Shown here: piece after piece, positions 1-12,657 of the stretch
Layout of the letters: the number at the start of each line of letters is the position of its first letter
Numbering within the stretch: position 1 is the stretch's first letter
Assembly (NCBI GenBank): GCA_018340805.1
Contig: JACMZG010001913.1
Location: forward strand, 42,200,708 to 42,264,707
DNA: 64,000 nt
Direction of reading: 5' to 3'
From: Microvelia longipes
Taxonomy: Eukaryota; Arthropoda; Insecta; Hemiptera; Veliidae
Program-made: the position numbers and the translations under genes
Notes under the pieces: model-generated
Seen by the model: only the letters and a program-made list of their open reading frames with translations
Told to the model about the DNA's origin: nothing
Database searches by the model: none

Positions 1-25
1 TTTGCCTGTAAAATTGAGTGAAACC

Positions 26-45
26 AATATATATATTATATATAT

Positions 46-97
<52 letters not shown>
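26..97. repeat. (AT)n microsatellite
   Basis: Almost pure alternating AT with a few phase slips. It lies at the left edge, beside unique-looking sequence that resembles other dispersed repeats in the window (text such as gtgacatcattaaccc). No gene is seen from 98 to 1477 apart from a short stretch near 596-720 that matches the left part of the dispersed repeat annotated at 3225-4005. Confidence 0.9.
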
Positions 98-99
<2 letters not shown>

Positions 100-1477
100 A
101 ATTTGATATTTTTATATCAAACTGGGTTCCAAAATCAACACTGAGGAAATTATGAACCCCATTGAAAACCAAGATGGCGTGACATCATTAACCCGGGTTG
201 TTGTCACCAAAATTTCAAAAAAAATATAAAATTAAGGTGTAAAATTTGTCATTAGGAAATAAGTCCTTTTTTTCGTAATTTGGGGCGATGAATTGAATGA
301 AACCCCAGTTTAAGTTATCGAAAAGTCAAAAATATCATAGTAACTAAGCATAAACCAAAAAAGAAAATACCTACCTTTTCACTTAGGCAAAAAAGCTTCT
401 TTCTGCTATGAAACTGGTATTTTCTTTAAGTATTCTTGTTATATTATGCTACTGAAACAAAAAGTATTGTTTTGTTAGTTATATCTCGCTATGTATAATT
501 GTGCTATTTATAATTTGTATGATTCGAAAGTTGCGTTAAGAGAAGTCAACTAATATGAAGACTAAGTTCAAAAGCGAACTTGTTATAAAGGATTTTTACT
601 TTCCTCATTTATACCATAGGTATACAGGAAAAGTATTATGTTTGCAATAAAACCCGAAATCAGGTTTTCACCTGGATCATCAATTTTAGGTGTTTCAAGA
701 CCTTCTGCGTGATTTTTACAAACTTGTTTGTTTGTGTGTGTGTGTTCTCATCTTAGCTCCAAATTTGGATATTTCGACTTGAACCACTGAATCTACGAGG
801 TATGTTTTTAGGCAAACCCTTTGGAATCCATGTGGGGTAATGTGTGGAATTAATTCAATGTATATGTCTGCTTTGAGGTCTTATTGTGGTTGAGATATAG
901 AATACAAATATTTTATAAATAATTTATTATTACCTGCCGTAAAGTGCAATACGCCAAAGTGCTGCAGGCTTAATATAAATAATGGTCAGAAATGGGCTGT
1001 GATGCATACATACAGTCTACTATCCGCTTATTATAATAATCCCCAGCGGTTTATTTATCAGCCTTAATATATTATTAATTAGTTCTGGGGAAGTCTAAAA
1101 AGTTTAGGGGGCTAAGCTCTTTATAAAGCTCGTGTATGTGGGTCTGAATTCAAAATTTTAACCTGAAAAGGAAGAAAGGTCCCAAAAGCCCTCAAACTAG
1201 GAGTTTTATCTTTGGTCATTTTAAATAAAAGCATCTCTGCCTAAGACACATAATAAATAAAGTAATTTTACTTCATTTTATTCTTCCCACTTTTTATTCC
1301 GACTCTACATTTAGATCTATTCATTTTGAATTGTTGGCAAAACTGTTTTTAATCTTCTATCGGACATTTTATGAACTAATTTTTCGAGGAAACAATGAAA
1401 ATTATTAAAAAGCTACGCCCACTTTTTTAAAATCAATCAAAGTCAGATGTTTTGTTAAGTTTTCGAAATAAAGGACC

Positions 1478-2233
1478 ATGGCTCGTGTAATTATATTAAA
1501 TTTATCTATTTTATTATCATTATTCATTAGTTTTAATGTAGTTAAGTGCAATGTTCCGGTTTTGTTATGGGAATCAACTTCTATAAGTGATAAAGATGAT
1601 TTGATTCCGTCACTTTACCAACTGGATTCTGATGAATTTTCCAATCATATTGTTAAAAAGATCCGTCAACATAAGCCTCTGGTTGTTTTATTTTTAGAAG
1701 AAAGTTTAAGTGTAGAAGACTTTAGCTGGAAAGACTATCGCGGAAAGGGTTCGTTTTCAAAGTTACAGAATATAACAGGTAGTTCGGCAAAAACTGAATT
1801 TATTACTTCTGTTTACGACCCTATTTCTGCTTTGCAAGATTTAGCTGAGAGTCAGGAGTATAAATGGGTAAAGTACGACGACAAGAAGTTACCTAAAAGC
1901 AATTCAGTCTTAGTGGTTAATATGGAAGAACCTGGCGAGAATGAGGATCGACCCGACCTTCTCAGTAGACATGATGCAAACATCGCTGATATTTTTTCTC
2001 AATTGCAATCTAAATACTCGAATATTCTTGCTATTTTCACTGGCAAGTATAGCTCATGGGTTGAACCCGAGTACAACAGAGTAAGGAGAGATGTAAACGA
2101 CAACAGCACTTCAGCGTTTGATTTATCTGCAACATATGGTGATAATACCCACACTAGAGTAGTTTCCTCAGCTCCCGTTGTATTAACCGAAAAAGATGGT
2201 AGACAAACAAACTTAACTGAAGCCTCTGATGTC
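1478..2233 (+). CDS. VhaAC45: ATP6AP1 coding exon 1 (signal peptide and luminal domain)
   Basis: 252 codons ending exactly in phase 0 before a GTAAGT donor. It encodes the signal peptide, most of the N-terminal luminal domain, and the RVRR cleavage motif followed by a Ser/Thr/Asn-rich linker. Confidence 0.88.
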
Positions 2234-5200
2234 GTAAGTTAACTATATTAGTATAAGAGAGTTCAATATTCTAATTCTGTATAAATGTTATTCAAATTCC
2301 TTTTAGCAAAATTTCAAAGAAAAAATGAGATTGGAGGGGGGGAGGTAGGTTTTTTTATTTATCCTTTTTTATAACATCCTATCCTTTACTATGGGATATT
2401 TCATATAAACTGACTTCTTATATCAGTGGAAAATGATATTTAAGAGTTTATTTCTTTTGAAATAAATAAACAAATTCAAGTTAACTAAAACACATTAAAT
2501 TTTGCCTTAAATATTGAACAAATTCAAATGAATTTACATTTTATCAAATCCGCCATATATTTACGGCAAAATTTGAAAAATGAAGGTCTTACGACCAGTC
2601 TATTCTAATCTTGGTGACACTGAATAGTAATTTATTCGTATATAATAAAAATAAATGAGTTTAAAACAAATATTTTTTGTAAAAAAGGTGACCTTAATCT
2701 TCATGCCATGTCTTAATGTCATCTTAACAAGGGTAATTAGTTTTGACATAGTTGGTAGCAATGCGTCCCTGCTATAAATTGTTGGTGGGAACCGCTATCC
2801 ATGCGTAGAAAACTTAATAAACATATTATAGATGTGAATGGTCTCCACACCCTTCGAAATTAATTTTCCCACTGAAAAATAATAAGATGTTTGAAGGACT
2901 GTCTAGAATCATAACATTAATCGTGTCTGTTACAATAGATCATCATAGACTTAATTGATTTGTTATAAGATATTGTTGTTAGTTAAGAACCAATGTTATA
3001 AAAATGAATTATGTAACTTTTGTTTTACTATTGTGTTTTCCAGAAATTGGACAATCCTAAAAATTCTAGAAGTATTATTGGTATTTTCCCCGATAACAAG
3101 AAAATTAGATTTAAATTCAGTTCAAATGGAAGTAAGTGTGTGATTTTATTAATCCAGTTTTTGCGTTTTTTAATTACTAATAATTCTTGTCTGATAAAAA
3201 AAGAGGGTAAAATTTAGGGCAGCATTCATTACTTTTCCTCATTTATACCATAGGTAATAGATACAGTATTGTATTTGCAAAAAAATGTGAAACCTGGATG
3301 TCACCAGAATTTTTCATTTCAGGTGTTTTAAAGGCCACCTGAGTGGTTTTTGCAAAATTGTCTGTATGTGCGTATGTTTGTTATCAATCCACCACTTTAG
3401 TTGTGCTGTTTGGAAAATTATTTTTTTATGACTTCATTAACCCGTGATAAATCATCATAAAACGTGGTAAATTGATGAGATTAAATTGATATTTGGCACC
3501 CATGTACAATGTATGAGACTAGCATGTGTGCCAAGTTTCATCTCATTATCAGCAATAGTTCAATTTTTATCAAATGAATTGTGTACAGTATTTAAAAATC
3601 GTGAAATAATCTTATTGAGTCGAAATTTAGTACAATTGTATAGAATAGAATAGCTATTTATTAGACAAAAAGAAATAAAAACATAAATATTTACATATTC
3701 AAGAAAAAAATCTAAGTCTAGTCAGCCATACATACCTTTGGCGACAGTTCAAATATACACGATAAATAAGTACAGCAAGCTTCGTATTTATACGGCAAGT
3801 ACATCTATGGTTTTTGTTAAATCATAAAACTTAAGCAGCATTGAGTGTGTTCAGTACTGTATAGTGACCTCTGAGACTGAAACGGATATATTTAATAACT
3901 GAGGACAAGATAAGCGAGTTTGAAGTTGGGAGGATGAGCATAGCAAATCGGTTGTGATGAGGAAAAGTTCCGAGGTTCTCTATACCCGATTTTTTTTAAA
4001 TTATTTAATTTAAAATATACTTCATTGCCAAAACATAATAATTATTTGTTCATTTTATGCCTCAAATAGGCTTAAAATGAACCCAACAAAATACTTCTAA
4101 ATTTTTTTTCCTCCCATGATGAATGATTTTACTGGTGCTCAATTTCATCTAAAAGATTCTAACTCCCTTATGGTTGTAGGACACTATTAGCACGCCTTAT
4201 ACAAGGTGTGTTCAAAAAGTATCGCAAATTTATTGTTTTTTCAAAAATTATTTATTTATTCCAGAATACCTATTTTGTCCCCTTCAAAGTAATCCCCATG
4301 AGATATTATACACTTGTGCCAATGGTTTTTTTAATCTTCAAACAATTTTTTTTTTATATCTTGTTCAGCTCCTCCTTTGATGCCGTCTTTATCTCGTCAA
4401 CGTAGAGTAACGATGTCTTTTCATGAGCCTCTTCAGTTTAGGGTACAAGAAAAAGTCACAGGGGGTAGATCTGGGGAATACGGTGGCTGCTGCATCATTA
4501 GTGTGTTGTTTTTGATCAAAAAGTTGCTCACATGCAACTTTGAGCAAGGGCATTATTGTGGTGCAAAAGCCAATTTTTCTTGTTCCACAAATGCGGGTGT
4601 TTCTGGCAGAATGCTTCGCGCAAAGTGCACATAACTTGCAGGTAATATTCCTTATTGACCGTTCTACTTGTGGCAAGAACTCATGATGCACCACGCCCCT
4701 GCAATCGAAGAAAACTGTCAGCAAAACTTTCTCATTCAGCCGAACTTGGTGTGCTTTTTTCGGCCTTGGTTCGTGCGGCAGCTTCCAGCACGCTCTTTGT
4801 CGTTCACATCTTCTCGGCCTTCTGAGAACATTTTGTACCACCAATAAACGTTGCTTTGGTCCAAGGTAACTCCTCCGTATGCCACAGTCAACATTCAGAA
4901 TGCATCCCTCCCCCCACTTCATTTTGTTTTTTACCCAAAATTTGATACAGATTCTTTGATCCATTTTCTTGAATAGGTAAAAATCGAAGACGATCCTAAA
5001 CACGTGCAAGCAAAGCAGCTGTCAACAATTAAATGAACATTAAAAATGGCCGAGCTTGTCGGCATAAGTGAGAGTGACATGAGTACCAAAATAAAGCCAC
5101 AAAAAGTTCAAAATTTGAATATTCGTAACCTGCGAAAATTCAAAATTCGCGATACTTTTTGAACACACCTTGTAACTTTGGAGCAAGTGAAACAGAGTCT

Positions 5201-8116
5201 GTCCTGACTGGGATTCACATCCCATCAGGTGTTTCTGTTTAGCAAAGAGCTGTACATCAAGGCACATTAGACTCCTCATCCAATCCACAAGCCATATTAT
5301 ATCTCTTTCAACACAACTTTAAATCCCTCTTGACCCGTTATGTGTTAAGTTTGTATAATAAGTTTGATTCTGATTACAGGAACTTGGACTTTAATGAGTA
5401 TTGTGGTTAATGATAATTTGACTTTTAATATCGACACGATTAGTAAACCCATTGGAGTGCCTTATGTATCAAGTAAACCTGTGGAATTCTCTAATGGTAC
5501 CAGTAAGCTCACATTCCAAGATATACAAGTAAGTCAAATTAATATTCTCTTAGAATATACCAGACAGGTTATTCCTGTGTAAACTATTAACGTAATTAAG
5601 CTTTGATGTTGTGTTGTGAGTTACGTAATAGTCTAAGAGTTAGTCGTAAAAACGGGACTGTAAAGACTCAAATGTAATATTCAAAGAGTAAGACATTAAA
5701 AAACAGGACTGTCAAGCTACAAATGTAATAGCCCATGAGTAAGACGTAAGAAATGAGACTGTCGAGCTCCAAACGTGTGGACCATTAGATTGTCATTTTG
5801 GCTGTTAAATCAGAAATGTTTTTTGAAACTTGAAATGTGCTTTTAGCAAGATGTCATAGATTAATGTCTATGATATATATGTATGTATGTATTTCTTGCG
5901 AATTCTTATAAATACCCTATCTCTCGAACAGATTAATATTCTGAAATCAAATTGGTACTAAAATTAACCTTGGGAAGGACACAAACCTGATTAGGTCAGG
6001 TTGTTGTGACGTCATTCGCCCTTTTTGCTGAGTCTATACCTGATATATAAACCTGTGTGTAGCTGTCTTCTACGGCATTGGGTTTAATAGTGCTAAAGGG
6101 TGGAAAGCAGTTGGGATGGTTAGCTTACTATTTTTAGGCTTACAAGGAGATTTAGTAGCAGAGCGTGGTTAATCTGTAGCATAATGGGGGGGGGGCAATG
6201 CTACAGTTAAGTCAGGAAACGGGATCGTGGAACAGTCGGATGAAATAGTTATTTAAATTGAAGCTTTTACGAGGCTAGTAAAGGGTGGAAAGTGATAATT
6301 AAAGCCATTTTGATGTGCCACAAATAGAGAACAATAAATTATAAATAAATAAAACTAAACATAAATTAAAGATTAATTAATCAAACCAAACTTAACTAAA
6401 TTTTTAATTAGTGCGACACTTTTGTTAAAAGTAAAAGTTTGTTTACATTTGTCAAGGTAACAAATTTCCGCCAAAAAATAAAATAATGTACTAAAACCAG
6501 ATCTTTTTCTCATTCAAGATTATGCAAAGTTTAACGTTCTTGTGTGCATTTTTATACTAATCAAATTATTATTTGTTAAAAATAATAAAAAAAAATATGC
6601 TTAAATATTGAAGTGATATCAAGCCGCCATTATTTACTTTGAGAAATGTGTTTTTGTTAAAAAATGACTGGAAACTATCCTAATCTGAGGACTATCTAAG
6701 CGAGTCCAAAGTTTAAAAACACTATAATATAACAATTCAATTGACAGCCCGCCAAAATCTCAATGCTTTCAACCCTCTTTTGTAACAAAAAAATCCCTTC
6801 TTTTAAGTAACAAAAAAATTCCCTACTCTGGCAACACTGTAAGTCAGGTTATGTTATGAATTTTATTATTTGTTTTTATTTGATATCGTATTTTTTATTT
6901 TTTAAAAATTATATATTTTAAGTAGGAATATATAAGTGTATATGATAATTTTATCAACTAAGTGTTGCTTTAAATTTGTTCGGGAAGTATGAATTAAGTG
7001 GAGTTAAAGTTGTTAATTTTGTAAATCCTTTAATATAGATATAGTTAATATAATATTGTAATACTGTATAAACAAAGGAATTTGTTTAAAAAAAACAATG
7101 GATCATAATAGACTCTGCACTGTACTCAAATAGCAAGAAATGCTTGAAGAATGCGTCAATGTCCAAGCGTCAAATATAGGTACTCAGATCATATTACAAC
7201 TCATCATATGCAATAATTGGATGAATTGAACAGAACGAAACGAACTCAAACAGATCAATATGCACAATGAGGGAAATAAAAGCGACGCGAGGTTACAAAT
7301 GTTTACAACCAGTGTTGCCTTTTTATGATTTTATTTACGAAAAAAGTATTTTTTAGTACAGAGGTTGGCATGAGGTGGAGGGGGAAGGAGCGTGGTCGGT
7401 CTGAACCAATAGAAATCTTTCCCTCACAGATTTTTGGCGCACTGTCAATTGATTTTAGCCGTGTGTCGTATTATAGGCCATTTGTTAACCATCCTATTCT
7501 GAGGACGAGCAAAGGGTGATGAAAAGTCCCGAGGTACCCCGTACCCGATTTTTTCTATTAAAGTTTATTTTTAAGATTCAAGATTACTGAAATTTTGATA
7601 AGCCATGTAATATTTTGCCCAAAATTTAATTAGTTCAATAGTTAGTTTAATTAATAATTTTTGTACCCAGTTTCATTTAACTTGGTTAAGCCATTAGGCT
7701 TGTATTGTGTTTCTATAAGAGTGCTCATAAATACAGACATATTTTTTTTTTAATTTGGGGGATCTGAAAACATGATTTTTTTAAGGAGAAACGTGAGCTC
7801 AGCAATTTGTATTATTTACAATGCTTTTCCCTCCTATTAAAGGTTAAAGGGAAGGAAAACCAAAGTAGCTACTGAAAAAAAGGAAATCTAACTACTAATC
7901 TGTTTTATGTTCTAGGTTCAAGCATGGATGGATACTAAAATGTTTGGTGACAAACCACCTGTTTATTTCACATATCCCATTTTAATGGGTATATTCGTAA
8001 CAGTCATTCTTGGTCTAATCCTTTCATGGGCCATCATCATGATGATGGATATCAGAACCATGGACCGATTCGATGATCCCAAAGGAAAAACCATTACCGT
8101 TGTTCAGGAAGGTTAA
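1478..8116 (+). CDS. VhaAC45: V-type proton ATPase accessory subunit S1 (ATP6AP1 / Ac45), 4 coding exons
   Basis: Spliced CDS: 1478-2233, 3044-3131, 5380-5528, 7916-8116 (stop included), 397 codons with all phases consistent (0, 1, 0). The product is a type I membrane protein that assembles with the V0 sector of the vacuolar proton pump and helps its targeting and acidification. Visible features: signal peptide at residues 1-24; N-x-S/T sites at about N98 and N209; a dibasic furin-type motif RVRR at 201-204, matching the known luminal cleavage of this family; a C-terminal domain in exons 2-4; one hydrophobic span in exon 4 (around VTVILGLILSWAIIM) followed by a short acidic/basic cytoplasmic tail ending TVVQEG. 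The ATG sits in a good context (gaccATGG) with an in-frame TAA two codons earlier (1469-1471). The length is close to that of insect homologues. Introns 2 and 3 carry a mariner remnant and a long MITE-like element. Identity is from remembered family features, not a search. Confidence 0.88.
3044..3131 (+). CDS. VhaAC45: ATP6AP1 coding exon 2
   Basis: 88 nt after a TTTTCCAG acceptor and before a GTAAGT donor. It encodes KLDNPKNSRSIIGIFP and following residues, plus one base of the next codon, which joins GA of exon 3 to make Arg. Confidence 0.8.
3225..4005. repeat. Dispersed repeat H, composite copy with a small LINE-tail insertion
   Basis: Text recurring elsewhere in the window: a start near tttcctcatttataccatag, a middle part with tttcatctcattatcagc, and an end with gaggacaagataagcgagtttg then aaaagttccgaggttc. 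Parallel copies or parts lie at about 596-720, 7495-7550, 12840-12955, 14275-14985, 39965-40890 and 60236-60640. Bases 3640-3722 look like the reverse complement of a LINE 3' tail (compare 38060-38095). No coding capacity seen; class unknown. Confidence 0.55.
4202..5172 (-). pseudogene. Mariner-family transposon, internally deleted and frameshifted
   Basis: Ends are near-perfect inverted repeats of about 30 bp (CAAGGTGTGTTCAAAAAGTA at the left, its complement at the right), flanked by TA on both sides (4200-4201 and 5173-5174). On the minus strand the open frame 4389-5009 shows mariner transposase pieces: EPRPKKAHQVRLNEKVLLT, VFFDCRGVVHHEFLPQ (first catalytic Asp in FFD) and CDFFLYPKLKRLMK. 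The second catalytic block has slipped into another frame and reads HHNNAL where HHDNAP is usual, so its Asp is lost; a C-terminal piece around GDYFEGDK lies beyond a further break. At 971 bp it is shorter than the usual 1.3 kb. It cannot make a working transposase. It lies in ATP6AP1 intron 2. Confidence 0.85.
5380..5528 (+). CDS. VhaAC45: ATP6AP1 coding exon 3
   Basis: 149 nt after a TGATTACAG acceptor, before a GTAAGT donor. It encodes TWTLMSIVVNDNLTFNIDTI and onward, ending LTFQDIQ in phase 0, with N-glycosylation motifs NLT and NGT. This belongs to the conserved C-terminal luminal domain of the family. Confidence 0.85.
6722..7476. mobile_element. Long non-autonomous DNA transposon with MITE-A-like ends (copy 1)
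   Basis: Inverted ends around caattgacagcccgcc and gactgtcaattgatttt then agccgtgtgtcg. The interior has blocks such as gttcgggaagtatgaatt and cgacgcgaggttacaa, which reappear in reverse order and strand at 30183-31098. The outermost bases of the left end are eroded. No open reading frame of note. It lies in ATP6AP1 intron 3. Confidence 0.75.
7916..8116 (+). CDS. VhaAC45: ATP6AP1 coding exon 4 (membrane segment and stop)
   Basis: Follows a TTCTAG acceptor in phase 0: VQAWMDTKMFGDKPPVYFTY, then a roughly 23-residue hydrophobic span, then MMMDIRTMDRFDDPKGKT and a TAA stop. Candidate poly(A) signals AATAAA occur at 8501-8506 and, inside a repeat, at 9207-9212. Confidence 0.9.
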   Translation, partial: VQAWMDTKMFGDKPPVYFTYPILMGIFVTVILGLILSWAIIMMMDIRTMDRFDDPKGKTITVVQEG

Positions 8117-8881
8117 AGATAGTTACATTAGAATGGCCCCACACACACATCTATCTGATTTGTTTATCAAATTTGTAAGTTTAAGTTTGTAAGTAAACTT
8201 AATTGGGTTTAATTCAGTCATAACTAAATGGATGTTAAACACAGTCAATACCATATTGGCAACCAAAAAGTTGTTTTATTTAGGAATTATTTTTATGGAG
8301 GATGATATTAAAGTTGCATTCCAATTTTTTTAAACTATTCTAAACTAGATTATTTAGATAAGTATCCAACTTCTCTGAAAGCACTTTATCATATATGCTA
8401 GATATGTGTGGAGCCTTTAAAGAATGAGTAAGACAGAGTCAAATTTTGAAACTCTATGTTTTTTTGTTGACTAAAATAGTTTTTAGCAAGATTTCATTAA
8501 AATAAATGTTTTTCCTAACATCCAATCATAAACCTAATCTTCAATATGAGGTTTTGTTAAAGTTTGCATTACATTTTTAATTCATATTTCACTAAATAGA
8601 ATTTGTCAATCTGTTATAGTTAAAAAAATAATATGATTATTTTGTACATATTTTGTTATTATTTATTTGTTTTATTGTAAATTTAAATATTTTAAATCCA
8701 ACAATTTTATTTTGAAATTAATTATAATAATTAGTTAGATTATAATTATAAAAAAAGACACAAGAATATACTTGCAACATTGAACTTTATGAATTACTAT
8801 TTGTAAACTATGTTTTAATGTAACTATTTTAATGTAAACTATGATTACCCAAACTGTTTTAACTTTATTTGTGTGTTTTAT

Positions 8882-9212
8882 GCATAGAAATATATTTCTG
8901 GAACGGCATAGCTTCTCTTTATACATTGAGTAGGTTAAAACGTATTTTTGAGGGTCTGTGTAACCTCAACCTGTGTAATTTACAACCTGATTCATATGAG
9001 TGATATGAATCAGGTTGTAAATCAATCATTGTCAGGTTTTCCCATTTTTTTTTGTTTTGGTTTATATTGTAATTGTTCTACTGTATAAGTCACCGTAATT
9101 ATGTATTGTTTATTTAATTATATGAATAAGTGTTCAATTAGTTTTTCGATGACCCAAGTTCAACTAGTTAGGCCTCTTAAGTGATAATAACACTATGGTT
9201 TTATGCAATAAA
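8882..9212 (+). mobile_element. Degenerate MITE-C copy
   Basis: Same order of landmarks as the 13923 copy: catagaaatatat, then acattgag, then ctgtgtaacctcaac, then a late tttttcgatg and ttcaactagttagg. An internal 20-bp hairpin (caacctgattcatatgagtg and its mirror) is extra. Confidence 0.45.
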
Positions 9213-9378
9213 AATTTTTCAATAAAAATCTTGTCTAAAATATAGTTTTCCACTCTCAAACAAATTTTTATCTTTTTTGTGTTAAACAGAAAAGAAATTT
9301 TTTTAAACTGAGTCATAGCCAGCATGAAGGTATAAGGGTAGGGCCAAAAAAACTATTTTTACTAAAAGAAAAATGAGC

Positions 9379-9392
9379 ATATATATACATAT

Positions 9393-9476
<84 letters not shown>

Positions 9477-9485
9477 TATATATAT
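9379..9485. repeat. (AT)n / (ATAC)n microsatellite
   Basis: Alternating AT with a leading ATAC-rich part. Confidence 0.9.
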
Positions 9486-10689
9486 GCTCCAGGCAGATGA
9501 AATATTTTCCAGGGATGCCTGATTGTCCTTTTTACTGCTATGACCCTAGCTAGTATTAAGTAGTGGATAGTATTTGTTTTTTTAAGATTTTAAAAGGAAT
9601 TTTCCTAAAAAAGGTTTTCATCCAACGGAAGTACTTATTTAGTCTTATGACATTCCTTCTTTTGTATGTATTAATTTAATTTAAATTTGCACGTATGATA
9701 AAATGTAAGTTTTTTTAAAATCTATTGTCAGTAGCCCTTCGGTCTTTTGTTTTTTTAAGGCAGACCATCATCAAATCAGAAAGTGATAATTTGGTGGAGA
9801 TTATTTTTCAAGCATGTTAAATTTGGTCTGATGGTGATAATATAATGATAAAAACATTTTATAGTAAATTTTGGTGAAAGGTATTATGAATTAACAATTA
9901 GCAAAACACTATTGTAGCCCTCTTTTTCAGCTTATAAATTTGTATTTTTTATTATTATATATTGTTAAATTTCTCTCCCCCGTAAAAAATGCATATAATC
10001 AAAAAGTAATTATATCTTATTTGCCTGATAAAGCTAATGAATGAAAAAAAGAAGCTAAATGTGTATCATTGTGATACTGGAAACTAATAATATAGATATG
10101 TCATGTTTCTTAATTTTTTTAGTCGATATATGATCTGGTCGTTTGCTATTAGTTTTTTTTCATGCTTCCCAGTACTAGGATAAATTATTTATGGTTATTC
10201 TTTTAGACCATACACCAGTATTGGTGAATCTAAATGATTTTATACAAATCTTACAATTAAAAGAATAAATTATCAGGCGTAAAAAGCAAAAAATGTGTTT
10301 AGATTTTTTTAAGTTAGTAATCCAAAATAGAAAAAAATTCACTGCACCACATGAATTTTTATTTAAAGTAAATAAAATAAAGTGATTAGAATACCTTAAG
10401 AACTTTTTTAAAAGGTGTAATTTAGTTTGGATATGTATATATATGTATGTTATTTTAACTTAATATTGTTTTTGAAAATGTAGTCAGTGTATAAAAAAAT
10501 ATATCATGTTGAAATCTGGTTTTGGAGGTTTTATTTTTGACAAAAATAATTTTGTAAGTAAAATTCTTTTGTTAAAGATGTACGAATGAAGTACGTATAG
10601 TATAATGGGTGAACATTAGCATAGGGAATACAGTGGTGAAATACTGATGGGTTCCAGTTATTGTTTAAGCCCCTGAATATTTAAATTCA

Positions 10690-10870
10690 GGGGGTACCAG
10701 TGGTGTATTGGTCAGCAAGTGCATCTGTCACCCAAACAGTCCGGGTTCAATCCTGGTCGGGACCTCTAGGATTTTTACGTGAAGGATGAAAATTCTTTCA
10801 CGTGCCATCCTTCGAAAGGGATGTTAAGCCAATGGGGTTCCGAGCCTGTCTGATATCAGGTATTCGTAAA
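10690..10870 (+). mobile_element. tRNA-headed SINE, family S1
   Basis: The head has a pol III A-box-like tggtgtattggtcagcaagt and a B-box GGGTTCAATCCTGG. The body reads gacctctaggatttttacgt and ccatccttcgaaagg, with an A-rich end. A second copy in reverse orientation is at 61930-62107. It does not fold as a complete tRNA cloverleaf by eye, so it is not called a tRNA gene. Confidence 0.75.
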
Positions 10871-10937
10871 AAAAATTATAACTCTAAATGAAACTGGGTT
10901 TAAGTAAAACGTAAAACTTTGGACCCTCAATAATAAT

Positions 10938-10940
10938 TTA

Positions 10941-11000
<60 letters not shown>

Positions 11001-11030
11001 TATATATATATCTGTGTGTGTGTGTGTGTG
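10938..11030. repeat. (AT)n then (TG)n microsatellite
   Basis: AT tract to about 11010, followed by TG repeats. Confidence 0.9.
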
Positions 11031-11746
11031 TTCTGCCTTATGGTTTTGAGAGTAGGAAAGTTTAGTCTGGCAGTGGGGCACTTGCTGTTTCTATTGAAAG
11101 CAGTACAAAGTTATAGTTAAGTAATGGATTTTCTGTGGATTAGATGCAAAAAATGTCTGCACTGGGACTCATAAGGTGAAACACTATCTTCCATCTAAGG
11201 GAGTAAGTAAAAAAGGCCCAACAACATGGCCTACTTGCTAGGTGACCTCACATCTCCCTAAGTACTATAACTGCTGATGGGTTAAATAGTTATGCTGGTT
11301 ACACTGATTAATTATCTAGTTTATGTTATTGTTTAATCTACATATCTATTGATAATTTTTACACCACCTAGGCATTTTAGAATGAAGTTCAACTGTCTAT
11401 ATGTTTAACACTTGATCTATTGGTTTAAAAGTTTTGACATCTTACAATTTGGCAATAATGTGACCAAACAGGCTTCTTTGTCTGTAGGGAAGGAATTTCC
11501 CAAGGGTATTGATAATAGTCTGTATTTGATTGCAAAAACTGATTCAAACCTAATATTCACAATTTAAAGGAACCACCTATTAAATTTGCAAACTTTTTAA
11601 CCCACCGATCATTTAACCAATGTAAAGATTGTTGGCTGAACAATAACAGCTGGTAAACAAGGAAAACAACTGCAGCGCTGGGTGGCCACTACAGACAAAT
11701 GAGTTCCTAAATAACTCATTATATATAACTCATAATAAAAATAAAT

Positions 11747-11971
11747 ACGAAAAAGCCTCTACACAAAGTTAATTTAATAAAATTCAAAACCGGCTTTCAA
11801 CCAAAATGGTCATCATCAGTGCCAGAGAGAAGAATATATAGGTGAGTAGGTAGGTGAGTCTATATCATGACTGAGACTCAGTCATGATATTGACTCACCT
11901 ACATCTATATATTCTTCTCTCCGGCCCTGATGATGACCGTTTTGGTTGAAAGCCGGTTTTGAATTAAGTAC
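11747..11971. mobile_element. Hammerhead fold-back element E1
   Basis: Inverted arms meet at a centre near 11880 (catgactgag). Each arm carries the family core: CTGATGATGACC, a short loop, GGTT, GAAAGCCGGTTTTG. Stem II (GACC/GGTT) and the loopless stem III (AGCC/GGTT) are intact. The bases that would form stem I do not pair in either arm, so a working ribozyme is less likely in this copy. The left outer end has the family motif ctctacacaaag. Confidence 0.65.
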
Positions 11972-12430
11972 ACCAAGAGCCCGATTTATGTAGATTTTCA
12001 AATCTCCAGCATAAATACACTGCAGGAGCTACGATGATAACAGACACACATACAGACAAAAAACTTAGTGAAAGAACTTGAGTTAAATTACTCAAGAGGC
12101 CTGCTTGAAGCACCTGAAACGGATAATTCCGATTTCATCCCGGTTTTAGACTTTTTACAAACACAATACTTTTCTTATATACCTACGGAAAAGTTCGTCT
12201 ATATCTTCGACGATATTCATCACAAAACGATATAGAACCGCTATAGAATAAACTAACTTAAAACTGTATTAAATACGGGTTCGTATGATAAAAGTAGTAA
12301 ATGACTTGACAAAAAAAGATGAGATAATAAACCCAAGACAAAAAGTGTTGCCTTTAAAATAATCAATAAAATTTAATTCTAATTAAAGATTTACATTACA
12401 AACTGTTTTATTTTAATTTTAATTAGTTAT

Positions 12431-12657
12431 AATAATGCTAATGCCCGTTTAGAGCCTTGTGGCTCATCAGGAATAAATCCTGCGGGAACCACCTCGGGTG
12501 GTAGTAGCAACCGTTACGTTCAAAGTGTATTCTAAAGTTGGCGATAATTTATCTAAACAATAATTTTATATAAACTGAGAGCGTAACCTGGGATGCGAAC
12601 CCCAGACCTCCGTGGTGCCAAAGGTCAGTGTAAAGGCTAAGCTCTAACGACTGCTGG
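12431..12657 (-). mobile_element. tRNA-headed SINE, family S2 (reverse copy)
   Basis: Reverse complement of the copy at 50916-51163: agagccttgtggctcatcag at one end, ggatgcgaaccccagacctc (B-box complement) near the head. Confidence 0.75.

Noticed and set aside
4389..5009. Minus-strand 206-residue open frame as an intact transposase gene
   Set aside because: It contains mariner motifs, but the second catalytic block is out of frame and altered (HHNN), and N- and C-terminal parts are missing.
10690..10870. Functional tRNA gene
   Set aside because: A and B boxes are present, but no full cloverleaf could be drawn, and the sequence continues into a repeat body with a second copy at 61.9 kb; called a SINE.
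11747..11971. Active hammerhead in element E1
   Set aside because: The core, stem II and stem III are present but the outer bases do not pair as stem I in either arm.
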